A stretch of DNA of 64,000 nt from Novosphingobium subterraneum. Its GTDB lineage: Bacteria; Pseudomonadota; Alphaproteobacteria; Sphingomonadales; Sphingomonadaceae. Both the position numbers and the translations under genes were made by a program. Position 1 is the stretch's first letter; each line of letters opens with the position of its first letter. The notes beneath the pieces are model-generated. The model was not told the origin of the DNA. It worked only from the letters and a program-made list of their open reading frames with translations, and made no database searches. Positions 8,040 to 16,396 of the stretch are shown piece by piece. The stretch covers positions 1-64,000 of the forward strand of contig NZ_JRVC01000006.1 of NCBI RefSeq assembly GCF_000807925.1, written 5' to 3'.

Positions 8040-8690
8040 ATGTGCAACTTGTATCGCATGACCAGCAACGTGCAAGCCATCGCGCAGATGTTCGCGCCGG
8101 TGGCCAATGCGCAGGTCAATCTGCCCGCCTTTTCCGAAATCTACCCCGATGCCGAAGCGCCCGTGCTGATTGCGCGGGGGCCGACGCGCAGGCTGGGCAC
8201 GATGCGCTGGGGCTGGCCGCCGTTCGGCGAAGTGAAGCGCCCGGTGACCAATATCCGCAACCTCGCTTCGCCAATGTGGCGGGCAGCGCTGGAGGACCCG
8301 AACCGGCGCTGCCTCGTACCCGTCACGGCCTTCTCGGAGTGGTCGCAGACGCCGGACCCGGACACGGGACGCAAGCGCAAGCACTGGTTCGCCCTGAAGG
8401 AGCAGGAGTTGTTCGCCTTCGCAGGGCTGTGGCGTCCGACAGCGGAGGGGCCGCACTTTGCCTTCCTTACCTGCGGGGCCAATGCCGTGGTCGGGCGGGT
8501 CCATCCCAAGGCGATGCCCGTCATCCTCGGCACGGCGGAAGCCGCGCACCAGTGGCTGACCGCCCAAGGCGATGCGGCGGTGGCGATGCAGCGGCCCTAT
8601 GCCGACGCGGCGATGGTGGAAATAGAGGTAGAGGAGAACGCGCCCGCTCCGTCGGCGCCGCGCAAGCCGGAACAGCCCAGCCTGTTCTGA
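8040..8690 (+). CDS. SRAP (HMCES/YedK) abasic-site DNA-protein crosslinking protein
   Basis: A 216-residue SOS-response-associated peptidase family protein. Cys2 (MCNLY) becomes the N-terminus after Met removal and forms a thiazolidine link with abasic sites in single-stranded DNA, so the start at 8040 is fixed by function although no strong ribosome-binding site is visible. Conserved Asn71/Asn74 (TNIRNLAS), Glu100 (FSEW) and His155 (HPKAMPVI) complete the active site. The protein ends in QPSLF, which resembles a beta-sliding-clamp-binding motif. Its start is only 28 bp from the divergent aldolase start, and its stop is 3 bp from the convergent HPP gene. Confidence 0.94.
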   Translation: MCNLYRMTSNVQAIAQMFAPVANAQVNLPAFSEIYPDAEAPVLIARGPTRRLGTMRWGWPPFGEVKRPVTNIRNLASPMWRAALEDPNRRCLVPVTAFSEWSQTPDPDTGRKRKHWFALKEQELFAFAGLWRPTAEGPHFAFLTCGANAVVGRVHPKAMPVILGTAEAAHQWLTAQGDAAVAMQRPYADAAMVEIEVEENAPAPSAPRKPEQPSLF

Positions 8691-8693
8691 CGC

Positions 8694-9389
8694 CTACTTG
8701 TGATCATCCTCCCAGCGTCGCAGCACGCGGCGTTCGACCGCGCGGAACAGCGCGTCGAGATCTTCCGGAGCGACGTCGAGCACTTCGTCCCAATCTTCCA
8801 GGACGGCATCGAGGTCCGCACGCTCGTATGTGCCTGCCCATGTGCCCTTTGGCATGGGTGGTGCCTGAAGCGGAATGTGCGGCCATGGGTGGCCAGTGAA
8901 GTTGTTATAGAGCCACCCTGCGAAGACCAGTCCCAGCAGATTGGCGAGGAGCGGCAGAAGAAGCCCGATTGCGCTACTGGCAGGGTTAGTTGCCGCAAGC
9001 GCGCCGAGGATGGCACAGGCGCCGCCGGGTGGATGAAGGCAACGGGCCAGTGTCATCGTGGCGATCGCCATGCCCACCGCGAGGCCTACCGCAGTCAGCT
9101 GATCGCCGACCAGATGGCCTGCGGCAAGGCCGGTTAGCACAGCAACCATGCTTCCGCCGAGGACTGACCATGGCTGCGCGAGAGGGCTGGCAGGAACCGC
9201 GAAGACCAGCACCGCCGATGCACCGACAGGCGCGACGATCCATGGCGACTGCGGAGTGCCGGGGAGAAGTTTGCCGGCCACTGCTGCCAGCGCCACGCCG
9301 AAGAGCGCACCCACAGCGCCACGCGCCCAGCCGAGGCGTCCGCCGAAGCGCAACTGCCCCCATGCTGCGGGGCGCGGCAGCCTGATCAT
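8694..9389 (-). CDS. HPP family integral membrane protein
   Basis: A 231-residue protein with about four to five transmembrane helices and the family hallmark HPPGGA (near residue 119), followed by a cytoplasmic acidic tail of about 60 residues (DLDAVLEDWDEVLDV). ATG 9389 follows a GAGGGGA element. HPP proteins are found in bacteria and plant plastids and some have been linked to nitrite transport; here no nitrogen genes are adjacent, so the substrate is open. The tail lacks CBS domains found in some relatives. Confidence 0.85.
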   Translation of the reverse strand: MIRLPRPAAWGQLRFGGRLGWARGAVGALFGVALAAVAGKLLPGTPQSPWIVAPVGASAVLVFAVPASPLAQPWSVLGGSMVAVLTGLAAGHLVGDQLTAVGLAVGMAIATMTLARCLHPPGGACAILGALAATNPASSAIGLLLPLLANLLGLVFAGWLYNNFTGHPWPHIPLQAPPMPKGTWAGTYERADLDAVLEDWDEVLDVAPEDLDALFRAVERRVLRRWEDDHK

Positions 9390-9446
9390 CGCGCAAGGTC
9401 CCCTCTCGTCCGCGCATGCGATGCGACGGTGGAATGCTGCAGGCAA

Positions 9447-9480
9447 GAAAAAAGGGGCTGGCCCGGAAGCCAACCCCTTG
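9447..9480 (-). terminator. Rho-independent terminator of rplM-rpsI
   Basis: Reading on the minus strand, AAGGGGTTGGC and GCCAGCCCCTT form a stem with a TTCCGG-type loop, followed by a run of T (the A-run at 9447-9453 on the plus strand). Position just after rpsI fits a transcription terminator for the ribosomal operon. Confidence 0.85.
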
Positions 9481-9499
9481 TTTCTGTTCTGCCTTGCAG

Positions 9500-9561
9500 C
9501 CGAAGCGCGATCGGCGCTTCGAGAACTGCCCGCCGAAGCGCGATTAGCGCTTCGAGAACTG
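9500..9561. repeat. Tandem duplication of the rpsI 3' end
   Basis: Two 29-nt copies, 9500-9528 and 9533-9561, are offset by 33 bp and differ only at two adjacent bases (CG in the outer copy, TA in the inner copy). The TA pair makes the TAA stop of rpsI; the outer copy reads through as CGA. Each copy is itself a hairpin (GAAGCGC...GCGCTTC). It looks like a recent slippage duplication just after the stop codon. Confidence 0.9.
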
Positions 9562-10083
9562 GAAGCTGCGGCGGGCCTTGGCCTTGCCGTACTTCTTACG
9601 CTCGACGACGCGCGGGTCGCGGGTCAGGAAGCCGGCAGCCTTCACGGCGCTGCGCAGTTCGGGTTCGAACTTCGACAGGGCCTGGGCGATGCCGTGCTTG
9701 ACCGCGCCGGCCTGGCCCGAGAGGCCACCGCCCTTGACGGTGCAGACGATGTCGTACTGGCCTTCGCGACCGGCGACTTCGAACGGCTGGTTGATCACCA
9801 GACGCAGAGTCGGACGGGCGAAGTAGACTTCCTGGTCACGGCCGTTGACAGTGACCTTGCCCGAGCCGGGCTTGAGCCACACGCGGGCCACGGCGTCCTT
9901 GCGGCGGCCGGTGGCATACGAACGGCCCTGCGCATCGACTTCGCGAGCGCGGATCACGGCAGCGGGGCCGGTGCGGACAGGAGCGGCTTCACCAGCCTCG
10001 GCCGGAGCGGCAGCCACGGGAGCAGCAGCGGTCAGGTCCTTGAGGTCGGCGAGGCTCGACACGGTGTTTTCGGTTTCGGCCAT
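9544..10083 (-). CDS. rpsI: 30S ribosomal protein S9
   Basis: A 179-residue S9. The conserved core begins about residue 50 ([20 protein letters not shown]) and ends with the canonical SKR tail that reaches the P-site tRNA. Residues 1-48 are an extra Ala/Pro/Glu-rich extension absent from E. coli S9 (about 130 residues). It follows rplM by 2 bp in the conserved rplM-rpsI operon. The 3' end including the stop is duplicated in the downstream spacer, before the intrinsic terminator. Confidence 0.98.
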   Translation of the reverse strand: MAETENTVSSLADLKDLTAAAPVAAAPAEAGEAAPVRTGPAAVIRAREVDAQGRSYATGRRKDAVARVWLKPGSGKVTVNGRDQEVYFARPTLRLVINQPFEVAGREGQYDIVCTVKGGGLSGQAGAVKHGIAQALSKFEPELRSAVKAAGFLTRDPRVVERKKYGKAKARRSFQFSKR

Positions 10084-10085
10084 GA

Positions 10086-10565
10086 TTATGCACCCACCTT
10101 GTTCTTGCGGTTCATCGAGGCGACGTCGAGCGCCACCGGCTGGGTGCCGCCATGCGGGTGCTCGGCACCGGCATAGAGGTGAAGGGCGCGCATCTGCGCA
10201 CGGCCGAGCGGGCCGCGGGGGATCATGCGCTCAACCGCCTTTTCAAGCACGCGCTCGGGGAAGCGACCACCGAGGACCTTGTCCGCGGTGACTTCCTTGA
10301 TGCCGCCGGCATAGCCGGTGTGCTTGTAGTAGGTCTTGTTCTTCAGCTTGTTGCCGGTGAACTTGACCTTGTCGGCGTTGATCACGACAACGTGATCGCC
10401 GCAATCGACGTGCGGGGTGTAGCTCGGCTTGTGCTTGCCGCGCAGATGGTTGGCAATGACGACGGCGAGACGGCCGACAACCATGCCTTCGGCATCGATC
10501 AGATGCCAGTTCTTCTCCACCTCGGCCGGCTTGATCGACCGGGTGACCTTGCTGAGAGCCTTCAT
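10086..10565 (-). CDS. rplM: 50S ribosomal protein L13
   Basis: A 159-residue L13, slightly longer than the usual 140-150. Recognised by [15 protein letters not shown] near the N-terminus, [16 protein letters not shown], the [11 protein letters not shown] block and [21 protein letters not shown]. It is an early assembly protein of the large subunit and heads the rplM-rpsI operon. The roughly 165-bp upstream region contains an AGAGGTA/TACCTCT dyad at 10687-10706 whose role is unclear. Confidence 0.98.
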   Translation of the reverse strand: MKALSKVTRSIKPAEVEKNWHLIDAEGMVVGRLAVVIANHLRGKHKPSYTPHVDCGDHVVVINADKVKFTGNKLKNKTYYKHTGYAGGIKEVTADKVLGGRFPERVLEKAVERMIPRGPLGRAQMRALHLYAGAEHPHGGTQPVALDVASMNRKNKVGA

Positions 10566-10732
10566 GGCTACGGGTTCCCTGGATATTCGGTGCGTCGATC
10601 CGGGCGAGAATCCGCTACTTCACGACGAAGGAAGCGCGCCTTTGTTGCAAATGCCCGCGAGAGTCAAGCAAACTGCGGGTTTTCCGAGAGGTAAAATAAT
10701 ACCTCTTCCAATCTGCTGCTTTGCGACGCGCC

Positions 10733-11089
10733 TTATTGATCACCAAACTTTAGTACCAACCTGAAGGCAAGCGGCGCAAAGATCGCAGGAATGACGCTCG
10801 GCAGTCCGATGGCGCTGCTTGTGAGGAACCAGAGTGCAAGGGTGCTCGCCAGTACGGCAATGGCCGAAGCACTTACGCTCCATGGCCAAGGATGCACCCG
10901 GATTGGATCTGCAAATACTACCCCGAACACCGTCGCCAATGCGAGAAAAGGCAAACCCGAGAGAAACAGAAGCTTGGCGAGCCAAAGTCCTTCCCGACCC
11001 ATGACAAGGATTGGAAGAAACGCAGCTGCATATGCGGCCATCACAGCGAGCAAGACGAGAACTCGATTGCGCATTGTCGCAGATAACAT
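10733..11089 (-). CDS. Small four-helix membrane protein, hypothetical
   Basis: About 118 residues with four predicted transmembrane helices (VLVLLAVMAAYAAAFLPILV, LLFLSGLPFLALATVFGVVF, AIAVLASTLALWFLTSSAIG and VIPAIFAPLAFRLVL). The start is ATG 11089, with a second ATG at 11074; longer frames would overlap cutA. The region is less GC-rich than its neighbours. No family recognised. It lies between cutA and rplM on the same strand. Confidence 0.6.
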   Translation of the reverse strand: MLSATMRNRVLVLLAVMAAYAAAFLPILVMGREGLWLAKLLFLSGLPFLALATVFGVVFADPIRVHPWPWSVSASAIAVLASTLALWFLTSSAIGLPSVIPAIFAPLAFRLVLKFGDQ

Positions 11090-11117
11090 CGTCTTGCGGC
11101 GACGACACAACGAATAT

Positions 11118-11444
11118 TCATGGCAGAAGAGGCCCGCACTCTGCCCCCAGCCAGCCCAGCGTGGCCACTCCTGCCGCATCGCAGCGCCACCCGGAGATCG
11201 CGGGCGCATCGTAGGGATGGAGCGCTTCGAGGCGCGCCACGGCGGCATCCAGCAGGTCGGCGCGGGTCTTGAACAGGACGGCAACTTCGCTGCCCTTCCC
11301 CCGCTCGCCGTTCCAGCGATAGAGCGAGCGGATGGCGGGGAGGATGTTGGCGCAGGCGATCAGGCGCTCTTCGAGTAACTGACCTGCCGCCGCCTCGGCG
11401 CTCTCGACGTCGCCGAAGGGGCACCAGATCAGCGCGGCGGTCAT
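11118..11444 (-). CDS. cutA: Divalent-cation tolerance protein CutA
   Basis: A 108-residue protein matching the small trimeric CutA family: ALIWCPFGDVESAE near the start, LIACANILPAIRSLYRW in the middle, and the hallmark HPYDAP near residue 80. The family binds copper and is linked to metal tolerance, though its true role is debated. Its ATG overlaps the ctaA stop by 4 bp, so the two are translationally coupled; pairing with haem A synthase, which supplies a copper oxidase, fits a copper-related context. Confidence 0.94.
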   Translation of the reverse strand: MTAALIWCPFGDVESAEAAAGQLLEERLIACANILPAIRSLYRWNGERGKGSEVAVLFKTRADLLDAAVARLEALHPYDAPAISGWRCDAAGVATLGWLGAECGPLLP

Positions 11445-12505
11445 TGCGCGCCTTGTTTCGGGCGGCCGAGGATGTGGGCGCACCATACTGTGGTGGCGAC
11501 GAGCAGCGCGCCGACCAGCTGGTGCAGCACACCGAGCCACAGGGCGACGCCGCTCCATACGGTGAAGATGCCGAGCAGGACCTGTGTGCCAAAGACCGAG
11601 TGGAGGACGACAGAAGCCTTGCGGTCCGTTTTGCGCAGCTTCCGGGCGACAACGACCAGCATGGCGACCAGGCCCCAAGCCCACCAGCGGTGGATGAAGT
11701 GGACGAGGAATGGATCGGACAACAGCGCGTGGCCTGCGCCCAGTGCCCAGTCGATGCCATCGGGATAGACCTTGCCCTGCATCAGCGGCCAGGCGTCCCA
11801 GTTGAACCAGCCGCCGCCGGCCGAAGTGCCTGCGCGCAGGCCCGCTACCAGCGCGCCGTAGAACAGTTGCAGCACCAGCATGATGAGCGCGAGCAGACCT
11901 ATGCCATGCAGGCGTGAGCGACCCTCGCCCTTGCCGAGCGCGATCAGATCAAGCGCGGTCCACACGAGGCCTGCAAGCGTGAACAGCGCGACCAGCAGGT
12001 GCGTGGCGAGGCGGAAGTGGCTAACCTTGACGTCGTTGACGATGCCCGACTTGACCATCCACCAGCCGACCGCACCCTGCAGTGCGCCCAGTGCCAGCAG
12101 CGCGAGCAGCCGGGGCTTGTAGCCTTCAGGGATGCGCCGCTTGATCCAGAACCACGCGAGCGGCGCTGCAAACACGAGGCCGATGGTGCGGGCGAGCAGG
12201 CGGTGGACCCATTCCCAGAAGAAGATGAACTTGTAGGTCTCGAGCGTCATGCCCGCCGGACCGTTGACCAGCTGGTACTGCGGCGTGGCGCGATAGGCGT
12301 CGAATTCGGCCTGCCACTGCGCCTCGGTGATCGGAGGGAGCGTGCCGCTGACCGGCTTCCACTCGGTGATCGAGACGCCCGATTCGGTGAGGCGGGTGAT
12401 GCCGCCGACCACGACGATGGCGAGGACCATGAAGGCGACGATGAACAGCCAGCGCGAGAGCGCAGTGGCATCGTTTCGCAGCTTGGGCGTGACGCTGTTA
12501 GTCAT
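11441..12505 (-). CDS. ctaA: Haem A synthase (COX15/CtaA)
   Basis: A 354-residue inner-membrane protein with eight predicted helices that oxidises the haem O methyl group to the formyl of haem A for cytochrome c oxidase. Recognised by GGITRLTESGVSITEWKP near residue 34, WEWVHRLLARTIGL, HFRLATHLLVALF, and the C-terminal VHFIHRWWAWGL and VLHQLVGA, which provide the four haem-ligating histidines. I start at ATG 12505, giving the usual family length; the much longer frame is spurious. It is followed by cutA with a 4-bp overlap and is divergent from the MerC protein gene. Confidence 0.96.
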   Translation of the reverse strand: MTNSVTPKLRNDATALSRWLFIVAFMVLAIVVVGGITRLTESGVSITEWKPVSGTLPPITEAQWQAEFDAYRATPQYQLVNGPAGMTLETYKFIFFWEWVHRLLARTIGLVFAAPLAWFWIKRRIPEGYKPRLLALLALGALQGAVGWWMVKSGIVNDVKVSHFRLATHLLVALFTLAGLVWTALDLIALGKGEGRSRLHGIGLLALIMLVLQLFYGALVAGLRAGTSAGGGWFNWDAWPLMQGKVYPDGIDWALGAGHALLSDPFLVHFIHRWWAWGLVAMLVVVARKLRKTDRKASVVLHSVFGTQVLLGIFTVWSGVALWLGVLHQLVGALLVATTVWCAHILGRPKQGAQ

Positions 12506-12609
12506 GGCTCCCGCCCCTGCTCCCGCCCTCCTCGAATCGCAAGAGCGATTGTCGGGCAGTACCGTAGACATTCGGACAGGAGAGAATTTCGCCACATCGC
12601 CTTGTGTGA

Positions 12610-12625
12610 TGTAACATTGTAACAT
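12610..12625. promoter_or_regulatory. Tandem TGTAACAT direct repeat, putative metalloregulator site
   Basis: Two adjacent perfect copies of TGTAACAT (12610-12617, 12618-12625) end 12 bp before the MerC-protein ATG, in an AT-rich island within the ctaA/merC divergent spacer. The half-site TGTWAC resembles Zur- or Fur-family boxes of alphaproteobacteria (GTTAC/GTAAC arms), but the binding protein is inferred only. Confidence 0.45.
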
Positions 12626-12637
12626 ATATGAGGCTGC

Positions 12638-13009
12638 ATGAGTGATGCCCTGCTTGCCTTGCGTGCCCGGCTTGACCGGATCGGCGTGCTCCTTTCGGGG
12701 CTGTGCCTGATTCACTGCGTGGCGGGGCTGTTCCTGGTCGGGATGCTGGGCATCGGCGGCGGGGTGCTGCTGAACCCGGACATACACCGCTGGGGCCTCG
12801 CCTTCGCGCTGGTCATCGGCGCGGCGACGATCGGGATCGGCGCGCTGCGTCATGGACGCTTGCTGCCATTGGCCATTGGCGGGTCGGGGCTGGCGCTGAT
12901 GGGCGCAGCCGTTGCAGTTGGCCATGGCGATGCCGAAGTGGCGCTGACGGTGGGCGGCGTGATCCTCGTGGCAGTGGCGCACGTGATCAACATGCGCGCC
13001 TCTCACTAA
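12638..13009 (+). CDS. MerC-domain membrane protein
   Basis: A 123-residue protein with four predicted transmembrane helices. The first helix contains CLIHC (Cys23, His26, Cys27), which matches the metal-binding position of MerC mercury importers and their wider family. There is no mer operon here, so the physiological metal may not be mercury; in related bacteria such proteins occur with zinc or iron regulators. The TGTAACAT repeat just upstream suggests metal-dependent control. It is divergent from ctaA and precedes the thiamine gene. Confidence 0.82.
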   Translation: MSDALLALRARLDRIGVLLSGLCLIHCVAGLFLVGMLGIGGGVLLNPDIHRWGLAFALVIGAATIGIGALRHGRLLPLAIGGSGLALMGAAVAVGHGDAEVALTVGGVILVAVAHVINMRASH

Positions 13010-13052
13010 GGCCATACTTGCACCCTGCCCCCGCGTCGCTAAAGCGGGCCGC

Positions 13053-14048
13053 ATGACTGGAATGCTCTCCCTTGTCGTCAACGGCGAACCCCGCCGGGCC
13101 GCGCCCGGATCGATCGCCGATCTGGTGCGCAGCCTCGAACTCGAGCCGACCAAGGTTGCGGTCGAGCGCAATGGTGAGATCGTGCCTCGCTCCACGCTGG
13201 GCGACGTGGCGATTGCCGAGGGCGACGTTCTGGAAATCGTGCATTTCGTAGGTGGAGGACAAAGCGACGTGACGGATTCAAGCGATACCTGGACCGTTGC
13301 CGGCCGCACCTTCCGCTCGCGCCTGATTGTCGGCACCGGCAAGTACAAGGACTTCGAGCAGAACGCCGCCGCAGTCGAGGCCTCGGGCGCGGAGATCGTC
13401 ACCGTGGCGGTGCGCCGCGTCAACGTGTCGGACCCCAAGGCGCCGATGCTGACAGACTATATCGATCCCAAGAAGATCACCTACCTCCCCAACACTGCCG
13501 GGTGCTTCGATGCCGAAAGTGCGATCCGCACGCTGCGCCTGGCGCGCGAGGCGGGTGGCTGGGATCTGGTGAAGCTCGAAGTGCTGGGCGAGGCACGCAC
13601 GCTCTATCCCAACATGATCGAGACGATCCGCGCCACCGAAGTGCTGGCCAAGGAAGGCTTCCTGCCGATGGTCTACTGCGTGGACGATCCGATTGCGGCC
13701 AAGCAGCTCGAGGATGCGGGCGCCGTGGCGGTCATGCCGCTGGGCGCGCCGATCGGTTCAGGCCTCGGCATCCAGAACAAGGTGACGGTGCGGCTGATCG
13801 TCGAAGGGGCCAAGGTGCCGGTGCTGGTCGATGCCGGCGTGGGCACGGCTTCGGAAGCGGCCGTGGCGATGGAACTCGGCTGCGACGGCGTGCTGATGAA
13901 CACCGCGATTGCCGAAGCCAAGGACCCGATCCGCATGGCCCGGGCGATGAAGCTGGCAGTGCAGGCCGGGCGCGATGCCTATCTTGCCGGACGCATGCCA
14001 ACGCGCAAGTATGCCGATCCAAGCAGTCCGCTGGCGGGATTGATCTAG
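13053..14048 (+). CDS. thiSG: ThiS-ThiG fusion: sulfur carrier and thiazole synthase
   Basis: A 331-residue fusion. Residues 1-69 are a ThiS ubiquitin-like domain ([12 protein letters not shown]) ending in the diagnostic Gly-Gly at VGGG (66-69). Residues from about 75 are ThiG ([52 protein letters not shown]), which builds the thiazole phosphate of thiamine. ThiS normally needs a free C-terminal Gly for thiocarboxylation, and here it is internal. A GGAGG and an in-frame GTG at the junction could allow separate ThiG synthesis. Such fusions are known in some alphaproteobacteria. No other thi genes are adjacent. Confidence 0.95.
   Translation: MTGMLSLVVNGEPRRAAPGSIADLVRSLELEPTKVAVERNGEIVPRSTLGDVAIAEGDVLEIVHFVGGGQSDVTDSSDTWTVAGRTFRSRLIVGTGKYKDFEQNAAAVEASGAEIVTVAVRRVNVSDPKAPMLTDYIDPKKITYLPNTAGCFDAESAIRTLRLAREAGGWDLVKLEVLGEARTLYPNMIETIRATEVLAKEGFLPMVYCVDDPIAAKQLEDAGAVAVMPLGAPIGSGLGIQNKVTVRLIVEGAKVPVLVDAGVGTASEAAVAMELGCDGVLMNTAIAEAKDPIRMARAMKLAVQAGRDAYLAGRMPTRKYADPSSPLAGLI
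13254..13271 (+). promoter_or_regulatory. Internal Shine-Dalgarno and GTG start within thiSG
   Basis: GGAGG at 13254-13258 is encoded by the Gly-Gly codons of the ThiS tail, and an in-frame GTG follows at 13269-13271 with 10-nt spacing. Initiation here would give a free-standing ThiG of about 259 residues. It looks like the remnant, or still-working, start of an ancestral separate thiG. Confidence 0.5.
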
Positions 14049-14061
14049 GTTCCGAGGCACT

Positions 14062-14085
14062 GCGCCCCAGCCTTCGCGGGGGCGC
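14062..14085. repeat. REP-like hairpin after thiSG
   Basis: GCGCCCC pairs with GGGGCGC around an AGCCTTCGCG loop in the 49-bp gap between the convergent thiSG and malic enzyme genes. There is no T-tract. The phrase GCGCCCCAGCCTTCGCGGGG is of the short dyad type scattered in sphingomonad spacers and may also help end transcription. Confidence 0.5.
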
Positions 14086-14097
14086 AAGTCCGAAAAC

Positions 14098-16362
14098 TTA
14101 ACCCACAACCCCTGCAGCCGCCAGCACCGCCAGCGTCAGGATATCGGGCGCCAGCGAGGTCATCGGTGCGATCTGGACGGGCTTCTCCATGCCCAGCAGC
14201 ATCGGGCCGATCACGGCATTGCCAGCCAGTTCGCGCAGCAGCTTGGCCGAGATGTTGGCCGATTGCAGGCCCGGCATGATCAGCACGTTGGCCGGAGCGG
14301 AAAGGCGGCTGAACGGATAGTTGGCCATGACCTTGGGGTTCAAGGCAGCATCCGGGGCCATTTCGCCTTCGTATTCGAAGCCCGGGTCTTCGGCATCGAG
14401 AATGGCCACCGCACCGCGGATCGATTCCAGCCAGCGGCCATAGGGATTGCCGAAGGTCGAGTACGACAGGAACGCAACGCGCGGTTCGTGGCCCATGCGC
14501 CGTGCGACGGCGGCCGTTTCCTTGGCGATATGCGCCAGGTCCTCGGCCGAAGGACGCTCGTTCACGGTCGTATCTGCCAGGAACACCGTATAGTTCTTGG
14601 CGACCATGAGATGGATGCCAAAGGGCAGGTGGCCGGGCTTGGGATCGAGAACGCGGCGCACTTCCTTCATCGACTGCGCGAAAGTACGCGTCATGCCGGT
14701 GATCAGTGCATCGCCATGGCCGAGCGCGACGAGCAGCGAGGCAAAGACGTTGCGGTCCTGGTTGACCATGCGCTTGACGTCACGCTCAAGATAGCCGCGG
14801 CGCTTGAGGCGTTCATAGAGGTAGGCAACCATCTCGGGCACCAGCGGCGAGACCGCGGAATTGTGGATTTCATAGGACGAAGGATCGCTGACGCCGAGTT
14901 CGGTCAGCAGATCGAGCACGCCCTGGGTGCGTCCGACCAGCACCGGGGTGCCATAGCCGAAGTCCTTGAACTGGATCGCGGCACGCAGCACCACCTCGTT
15001 CTCGGCCTCGGCAAAGACGACGCGCTTGGGATTGTCCTTGGCCTGGGCGAACACGTTGGTCAGCACCGAGGTTGTCGGGTTGAGGCGCGCCTTGAGACTG
15101 GTGCGATAGGCGTCCATGTCCTCGATCGGCTTCTGCGCCACGCCCGAATCCATCGCTGCCTGCGCCACTGCCGACGACACGACTTCCATGAGGCGCGGAT
15201 CGAACGGTGCGGGAATGATGTAGTCGAGACCGAAGGTGTGGTTGATGCCGTAGGCGGCAGCGACTTCCTCGGGGACAGGCTCGCGAGCGAGCTGGGCAAT
15301 CGCCTCGGCTGCCGCGATCTTCATTTCTTCGTTGATCGCGGTCGCCTGAACGTCGAGCGCGCCGCGGAAGATGAAGGGGAAGCCAAGGACGTTGTTGACC
15401 TGGTTCGGATAGTCCGACCGGCCCGTGGCGATGATGCAATCCGGGCGCACCGCCTTTGCTTCGGGCGGAGTGATTTCCGGGTCCGGGTTGGCCATTGCGA
15501 AGATGATCGGCTGCGGCGCCATCTTGGCCATCCAGTCCGATTTCAAGGCCCCGGCTGCCGAAAGGCCAAGGAAGATGTCTGCGCCGACCAGAGCATCCTC
15601 GAGGCTCCGGGCCGAAGTATCGACCGCGTGCGCGCTCTTCCACTGGTCCATGCTGTTCTCGCGGCCGCGGTAGATCACGCCAGAACGGTCGCACATGATG
15701 ACGTTGTTGTGGCGCACGCCCATCGCCTTGATCAACGCGGTACAGGCAATGGCCGCAGCGCCCGCGCCGTTGACGACAACCTTGACGTCCTCGAGCTTGC
15801 GTCCGGTCAGGTGGCAGGCATTGAGCAGACCTGCGGCGGAAATGATTGCCGTGCCGTGCTGGTCGTCGTGCATCACCGGTATCTTCAGGCGGTCCTTCAG
15901 GGCCTGTTCGATGATGAAGCATTCGGGCGCCTTGATATCTTCAAGGTTGATGCCACCGAACGAGGGCTCCATCAGCGCAACAGCTTCGATGAAAGCGTCG
16001 GGATCTTCGGTGGCGAGCTCGATGTCGATCGAATCGACGTCGGCAAAGCGCTTGAAAAGCACGGCCTTGCCTTCCATCACCGGCTTGGAGGCCAGCGCGC
16101 CAAGGTTGCCAAGCCCAAGGATGGCAGTGCCATTGGAAATCACGGCAACAAGGTTGCCCTTGGCGGTGTAGTCATAGGCGGTGGCGGGATCTTCGGCGAT
16201 AGCGCGGACCGGGACCGCGACGCCGGGAGAATAAGCCAGCGACAGATCACGCTGGGTCGCCATCGGCTTGCTGGCGATGATCTCGATCTTACCGGGGCGA
16301 ATCGTGTTGTGGTAGAAAAGCGCCTCGCGTTCGGTGAAGCGGACGTTGCTTTCCTCGGACAT
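14098..16362 (-). CDS. maeB: NADP-dependent malic enzyme with C-terminal PTA domain
   Basis: A 754-residue two-domain enzyme that oxidatively decarboxylates malate to pyruvate, making NADPH. Residues 1 to about 425 are the malic enzyme (SLAYSPGVAVPVRAI, MHDDQHGTAII, VVVNGAGAAAIA, FAMANPDPEITP); residues about 430-754 resemble phosphate acetyltransferase (VFAEAENEVVLRAA, AFLSYSTFGNP, NVLIMPGLQSANI), which in the MaeB class is regulatory and binds acetyl-CoA. The length is standard for the class. The upstream region carries a striking nested palindrome (16397-16441). It is convergent with thiSG. Confidence 0.97.
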   Translation of the reverse strand: MSEESNVRFTEREALFYHNTIRPGKIEIIASKPMATQRDLSLAYSPGVAVPVRAIAEDPATAYDYTAKGNLVAVISNGTAILGLGNLGALASKPVMEGKAVLFKRFADVDSIDIELATEDPDAFIEAVALMEPSFGGINLEDIKAPECFIIEQALKDRLKIPVMHDDQHGTAIISAAGLLNACHLTGRKLEDVKVVVNGAGAAAIACTALIKAMGVRHNNVIMCDRSGVIYRGRENSMDQWKSAHAVDTSARSLEDALVGADIFLGLSAAGALKSDWMAKMAPQPIIFAMANPDPEITPPEAKAVRPDCIIATGRSDYPNQVNNVLGFPFIFRGALDVQATAINEEMKIAAAEAIAQLAREPVPEEVAAAYGINHTFGLDYIIPAPFDPRLMEVVSSAVAQAAMDSGVAQKPIEDMDAYRTSLKARLNPTTSVLTNVFAQAKDNPKRVVFAEAENEVVLRAAIQFKDFGYGTPVLVGRTQGVLDLLTELGVSDPSSYEIHNSAVSPLVPEMVAYLYERLKRRGYLERDVKRMVNQDRNVFASLLVALGHGDALITGMTRTFAQSMKEVRRVLDPKPGHLPFGIHLMVAKNYTVFLADTTVNERPSAEDLAHIAKETAAVARRMGHEPRVAFLSYSTFGNPYGRWLESIRGAVAILDAEDPGFEYEGEMAPDAALNPKVMANYPFSRLSAPANVLIMPGLQSANISAKLLRELAGNAVIGPMLLGMEKPVQIAPMTSLAPDILTLAVLAAAGVVG

Positions 16363-16396
16363 GGTTCCCCCGTATCTGACCGGACTTGTTGTGATG

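Noticed and set aside
10687-10706. Terminator after the small membrane gene at 10733-11089
   Set aside because: A 7-bp AT-rich stem without a following T-tract on the minus strand; could be chance or an rplM leader element.
13010-13052. TPP riboswitch before thiSG
   Set aside because: The 43-bp gap is too short and has no CUGAGA motif.
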